Shown: one piece after another, positions 61,457-64,000 of the stretch | Layout: every line of letters starts with the position of its first letter | How positions within the stretch are numbered: the first letter of the stretch is position 1 | Assembly: GCF_965227505.1 (NCBI RefSeq) | Contig: NZ_OZ245757.1 | Coordinates: 5,146,001 to 5,210,000, forward strand | Origin: Pelagibius sp965227505 | GTDB taxonomy: Bacteria; Pseudomonadota; Alphaproteobacteria; Kiloniellales; Kiloniellaceae | Length of the DNA: 64,000 nt | Direction: 5' to 3' | Program-made: the position numbers and the translations under genes | Notes under the pieces: generated by a model | The model's input: only the letters and a program-made list of their open reading frames with translations | Told to the model about the DNA's origin: nothing | Database searches by the model: none

Positions 61457-62668
61457 TCAAGGCACCTGCATGAAGGGCATGCCGAGGAAGGTCTTGATCA
61501 CCAGGGCATTGACAATGTCGAGGAAGAAGGCGCCAACCAGCGGAATGACGAGGAACGCTTTCGGCGACGGCCCGTACTTCGCCGTGACGGCGTTCATGTT
61601 CGCGATGCCGACCGGCGTGGCGCCCATGCCGAGACCGGCAAAGCCGGAGACGATGACTGCGGCGTCGTAGTCCCGGCCCATGAGCCGAAAGACAATCCAG
61701 GCGCCGAAGAGGGCGATCAGCGTCATCTGCGCGAAAAGCACGAGCAGGATCTGGCCGACGGCGTCGGTCAGGACCCAGAGCTGCATGCTCATCAGGCTGA
61801 TGGCCAGAAAGAGCTGCAGGCTGATCTCCGCGGCCTGTTCGCGCGCCACCGGATCCAGGCGAAATCCGAGAGGCTCGGAAAGGTTGGCGATGACGATGCC
61901 GACCATCATTGCTGTCAGGAAGCCTGGCAGGGTAACACCGCGGGAGAACAGGAATTGGTTGACGAGATCGCCCGCCTCGACGCAGAGCGCGAGAGCCAGG
62001 AGCGTGCCCAGCGAGGCCGAAAGCGGCGGCAGGTGATTCTTCTTCTGGGGCTCCACGGGCCTGGAGCGGGCCGCGGGATCTTCGCCCCCGTGACCATTCT
62101 CGATCCGGTTCTTGTCGATCAAGCGCTCGGCGAGCGGTCCCCCGATCATCCCGCCGGCAATGAGGCCGAAGGTGGCGAAAGCGATCCCGACTTCCGCGGC
62201 GGCGACGAGGCCTGCCTCCTCGGCGACCTGACCCCAGGCAATCGCCGTGCCGTGGCCCCCGGCGAGGGAGACGCTGCCGCCGAAGAGCCCGTAGCCGGGA
62301 TGGGCGCCGAAGGCCATGGCGAGCAGCACCCCGGTGGAGTTCTGCAAAATCAGAAGGACCGCCGCCGCGGCCACCAGGATGGCCAGCGCCTTACCGCCCT
62401 CCTTCAGGAGCCCGAGCTTTGCCGAGAGGCCGATGGTGGAAAAGAAGATGAGCAGCAGGAGGTCGCGCAGTTCCGTATCGAATTCGACCGTTATGCCAAA
62501 GACATAGTAGACGGCCATGACGACTAGGCTGCAGATCAGCCCGCCTGTGACCGCGACAGGAATGCTGTAGCGCCGGAGAAACGGGACTCGCTGTGTGATG
62601 AAGCTGCCGAGGAACCAGACGACGACCGCGATGACGACGACGCTCGCCCCGGAGATCGTGTGGACCAT
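61457..62668 (-). CDS. gltS: Sodium/glutamate symporter GltS family
   Basis: 403-aa membrane carrier with two inverted halves. The family pore motifs are LFGGSVSLAGGHGTAIAWGQ (first half, GGHGT) and VSGFAGLGMGATPVGIANMNAVTAKYG (second half, GLGxGATP). A hydrophilic loop after residue ~185 (KNRIENGHGGEDPAARSRP) separates them. It imports L-glutamate with Na+. Single minus-strand gene, convergent with the PFOR operon. Confidence 0.88.
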   Translation of the reverse strand: MVHTISGASVVVIAVVVWFLGSFITQRVPFLRRYSIPVAVTGGLICSLVVMAVYYVFGITVEFDTELRDLLLLIFFSTIGLSAKLGLLKEGGKALAILVAAAAVLLILQNSTGVLLAMAFGAHPGYGLFGGSVSLAGGHGTAIAWGQVAEEAGLVAAAEVGIAFATFGLIAGGMIGGPLAERLIDKNRIENGHGGEDPAARSRPVEPQKKNHLPPLSASLGTLLALALCVEAGDLVNQFLFSRGVTLPGFLTAMMVGIVIANLSEPLGFRLDPVAREQAAEISLQLFLAISLMSMQLWVLTDAVGQILLVLFAQMTLIALFGAWIVFRLMGRDYDAAVIVSGFAGLGMGATPVGIANMNAVTAKYGPSPKAFLVIPLVGAFFLDIVNALVIKTFLGMPFMQVP

Positions 62669-62810
62669 GGCCTTCGCCTTCTCCCGTGGCCGGCCGCGTT
62701 GGCCCGCTCGGTGTCGGCGCCGCAGCCAAGGTTGCTGGTCCGGGCTTCATACACGCGATTCTGCCGGCTGGCGAGGCGCCTCCCTGTGACCTTGTGTCCC
62801 AAGCGGCTCC

Positions 62811-64000
62811 TCAGGTCAGCAGGGGATCGGTCATGACCTCGATCAATGCCGGCCCTTTGGCCGCCAGAGCCTCACGCAGGGCCGTATCCAGGTCTTCGGC
62901 GCGATCCACGCGATAGCCTTCGCCGCCACAGAGGCGGGCGTAGTCGGCAAAACCGGGGTTCTGCAGGGATGTCTGCCAGACCTTCCACTCGCCGTCGCGC
63001 TGTTCCTTGGAGATCTTGCCCAGTTCGCCGTTGTTCAGCAGCACATGGGTGATGTCCATCCCGTACTTCACTGCGGTGGTGAACTCCCCCATGTACTGCC
63101 CGAAGCCGCCGTCGCCACTGATGGCGACCACCTTGCGCCCGGTGTCTGCCGCCCAGGCGCCCATGGCGGCCGGAAAGCCGAAGCCGATGGACCCGAGATA
63201 GCCCGACATCAGCACCGACTGGGATCGGCATTCGAAGTAACGCCCAAAGGAATAGGTGTTGTTGCCGACATCGACGCTGAGGATGGCATCTTCGGGCACC
63301 GCTTCGGCCAGACTTTCGAAGAGGATGGCCGAATTGACGCCCTGGCCGTTGTCCTTGGCGGCCCGTTCGGCTTTTTCCGCACGCCAGGCTTTCCAGCGGT
63401 CGGCCAGTTCCCTGCGCTGGTCGCTGCAGGCCCGGCTGGCAGGCAGGCCGTCGCGCAGCAGGGCTGCGGTCATGCCGATGTCTCCCCAGATCGGCTCGTC
63501 GACGCCGTGGAACTTGCCCAGGGCCATGCGGTCGAAGTCCACCTGGATGGTCGGCTTGCGGGCGTCGATGCCGGTGTGGTGGGAGAAGGACGCACCGAAC
63601 ACGATCAGAAGGTCGGATTCGTTCATGAACCAGCTCGCCACCGGCGTCCCGCTGCGCCCCAGCACGCCGCCGCCGAGGGGGTGGTGATCGCCGATCAGAC
63701 CCTTGGCCTTGAAGGTGGTGATCACGGGGGCGTTCAAAGCTTCAGCGAGAGCGGTCACCTCGGCAATACCCTCGCGCGCGCCGTAGCCGACGATGACCAA
63801 CGGCCGCTTGGCGCGGGCGATGCGGGCGATGGCGTAATCGACGGACTGCTTGGGCGGCGTGATGGCGGTCGGAGACAGCCGGCCCTCGGGCCGGCCGGGT
63901 CCAGCCTTGCCGGCATCGATGACCTGCACCTCGTCCGGCAGGATAAGATGGGCCACGTCGCGCTCGATCACCGCGTTCTTGACCGCCAGCGAGGCCAGCT
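62811..64000 (-). CDS. ThDP-dependent pyruvate oxidase/dehydrogenase-like enzyme, N-terminus outside window
   Basis: C-terminal ~396 residues of a POX/acetolactate-synthase-family enzyme; the frame stays open to base 64000, so an ATG at 63971 is internal. The central domain contains RPLVIVGYGAREGIAEVTALAEALNAPVITTFKAKG, and the ThDP domain has SGDGGFGQYMGEFTTAVKYGMDITHVLLNNGELGKI (GDG...NN). Most similar in layout to pyruvate dehydrogenase (quinone) PoxB or pyruvate oxidase. It ends soon after ALIEVMTDPLL, so it lacks the C-terminal membrane-binding helix of E. coli PoxB. Confidence 0.8.
   Translation of the reverse strand, partial: LASLAVKNAVIERDVAHLILPDEVQVIDAGKAGPGRPEGRLSPTAITPPKQSVDYAIARIARAKRPLVIVGYGAREGIAEVTALAEALNAPVITTFKAKGLIGDHHPLGGGVLGRSGTPVASWFMNESDLLIVFGASFSHHTGIDARKPTIQVDFDRMALGKFHGVDEPIWGDIGMTAALLRDGLPASRACSDQRRELADRWKAWRAEKAERAAKDNGQGVNSAILFESLAEAVPEDAILSVDVGNNTYSFGRYFECRSQSVLMSGYLGSIGFGFPAAMGAWAADTGRKVVAISGDGGFGQYMGEFTTAVKYGMDITHVLLNNGELGKISKEQRDGEWKVWQTSLQNPGFADYARLCGGEGYRVDRAEDLDTALREALAAKGPALIEVMTDPLLT

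Overview
The window is GC-rich, densely coded chromosomal DNA from a Gram-negative bacterium, most likely an alphaproteobacterium of the Rhodospirillales/Rhodovibrionales type. The grounds are a Caulobacter-like bacterial sphingolipid gene set, LptF/LptG, an ELM1-family protein and a Bradyrhizobium-like D-tartrate dehydratase, together with facultatively anaerobic genes (narGHJI, FNR-type boxes, pyruvate:ferredoxin oxidoreductase). I see no rRNA, tRNA, insertion sequence, CRISPR array or replication origin.

Layout. 1-1.4 kb: 3' part of a YeeE/YedE transporter and, converging on it, a small alanine-rich lipoprotein. 2.3-19.2 kb: a sphingolipid island. A plus-strand operon (fatty-acyl-AMP ligase, CerR-like reductase, ACP, serine palmitoyltransferase) should make the long-chain base. 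Converging minus-strand genes encode a nucleotidyltransferase-like protein, a ceramide-kinase-like lipid kinase, a CDP-alcohol phosphatidyltransferase and an LptG/LptF pair. HIT, DUF2141 and metallophosphoesterase genes follow, then two sugar-nucleotidyltransferase-type proteins, a bCerS-like ceramide synthase, a membrane fatty-acid-hydroxylase-type enzyme and a phosphoglycerate mutase. 19.3-29 kb: a surface-glycan or lipid modification cluster (ELM1/GtrOC1-type and GT42-like proteins, a glycosyltransferase-methyltransferase fusion, a 2-oxoglutarate oxygenase, an MsbA-type exporter, a sulfotransferase, two methyltransferases).

29.3-38.4 kb: a respiratory cluster preceded by a perfect FNR-type box. 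It has two di-haem MauG/CcP-family peroxidases, a Tat-exported Rieske protein and an AioA-family molybdoenzyme, followed by a HEAT-repeat protein, a pseudoazurin-like cupredoxin and a DUF2478 protein. The combination matches the dissimilatory iodate reductase IdrABP1P2 rather than plain arsenite oxidase, but in reversed gene order (P, P, B, A). 38.4-41.1 kb: D-tartrate dehydratase and a divergent class-III aminotransferase. 41.2-53 kb: a long minus-strand denitrification operon (usp-narK1-narK2-narGHJI-parvulin-hemerythrin) with a perfect FNR-type box at its head, and next to it a Crp/Fnr-family regulator with its own box. 54-61.4 kb: a CBS protein, then a GltD-like NAD(P)H/ferredoxin oxidoreductase, a fused pyruvate:ferredoxin oxidoreductase and a PyrD-like protein, also preceded by an FNR-type box. 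61.4-64 kb: a GltS symporter and a truncated PoxB-like ThDP enzyme.

How it fits together: the right half looks like one oxygen- or NO-responsive regulon that couples ferredoxin-linked pyruvate oxidation to nitrate and probably iodate (or arsenite) respiration. The left half is an envelope locus that makes, phosphorylates, possibly decorates and possibly exports an anionic sphingolipid.
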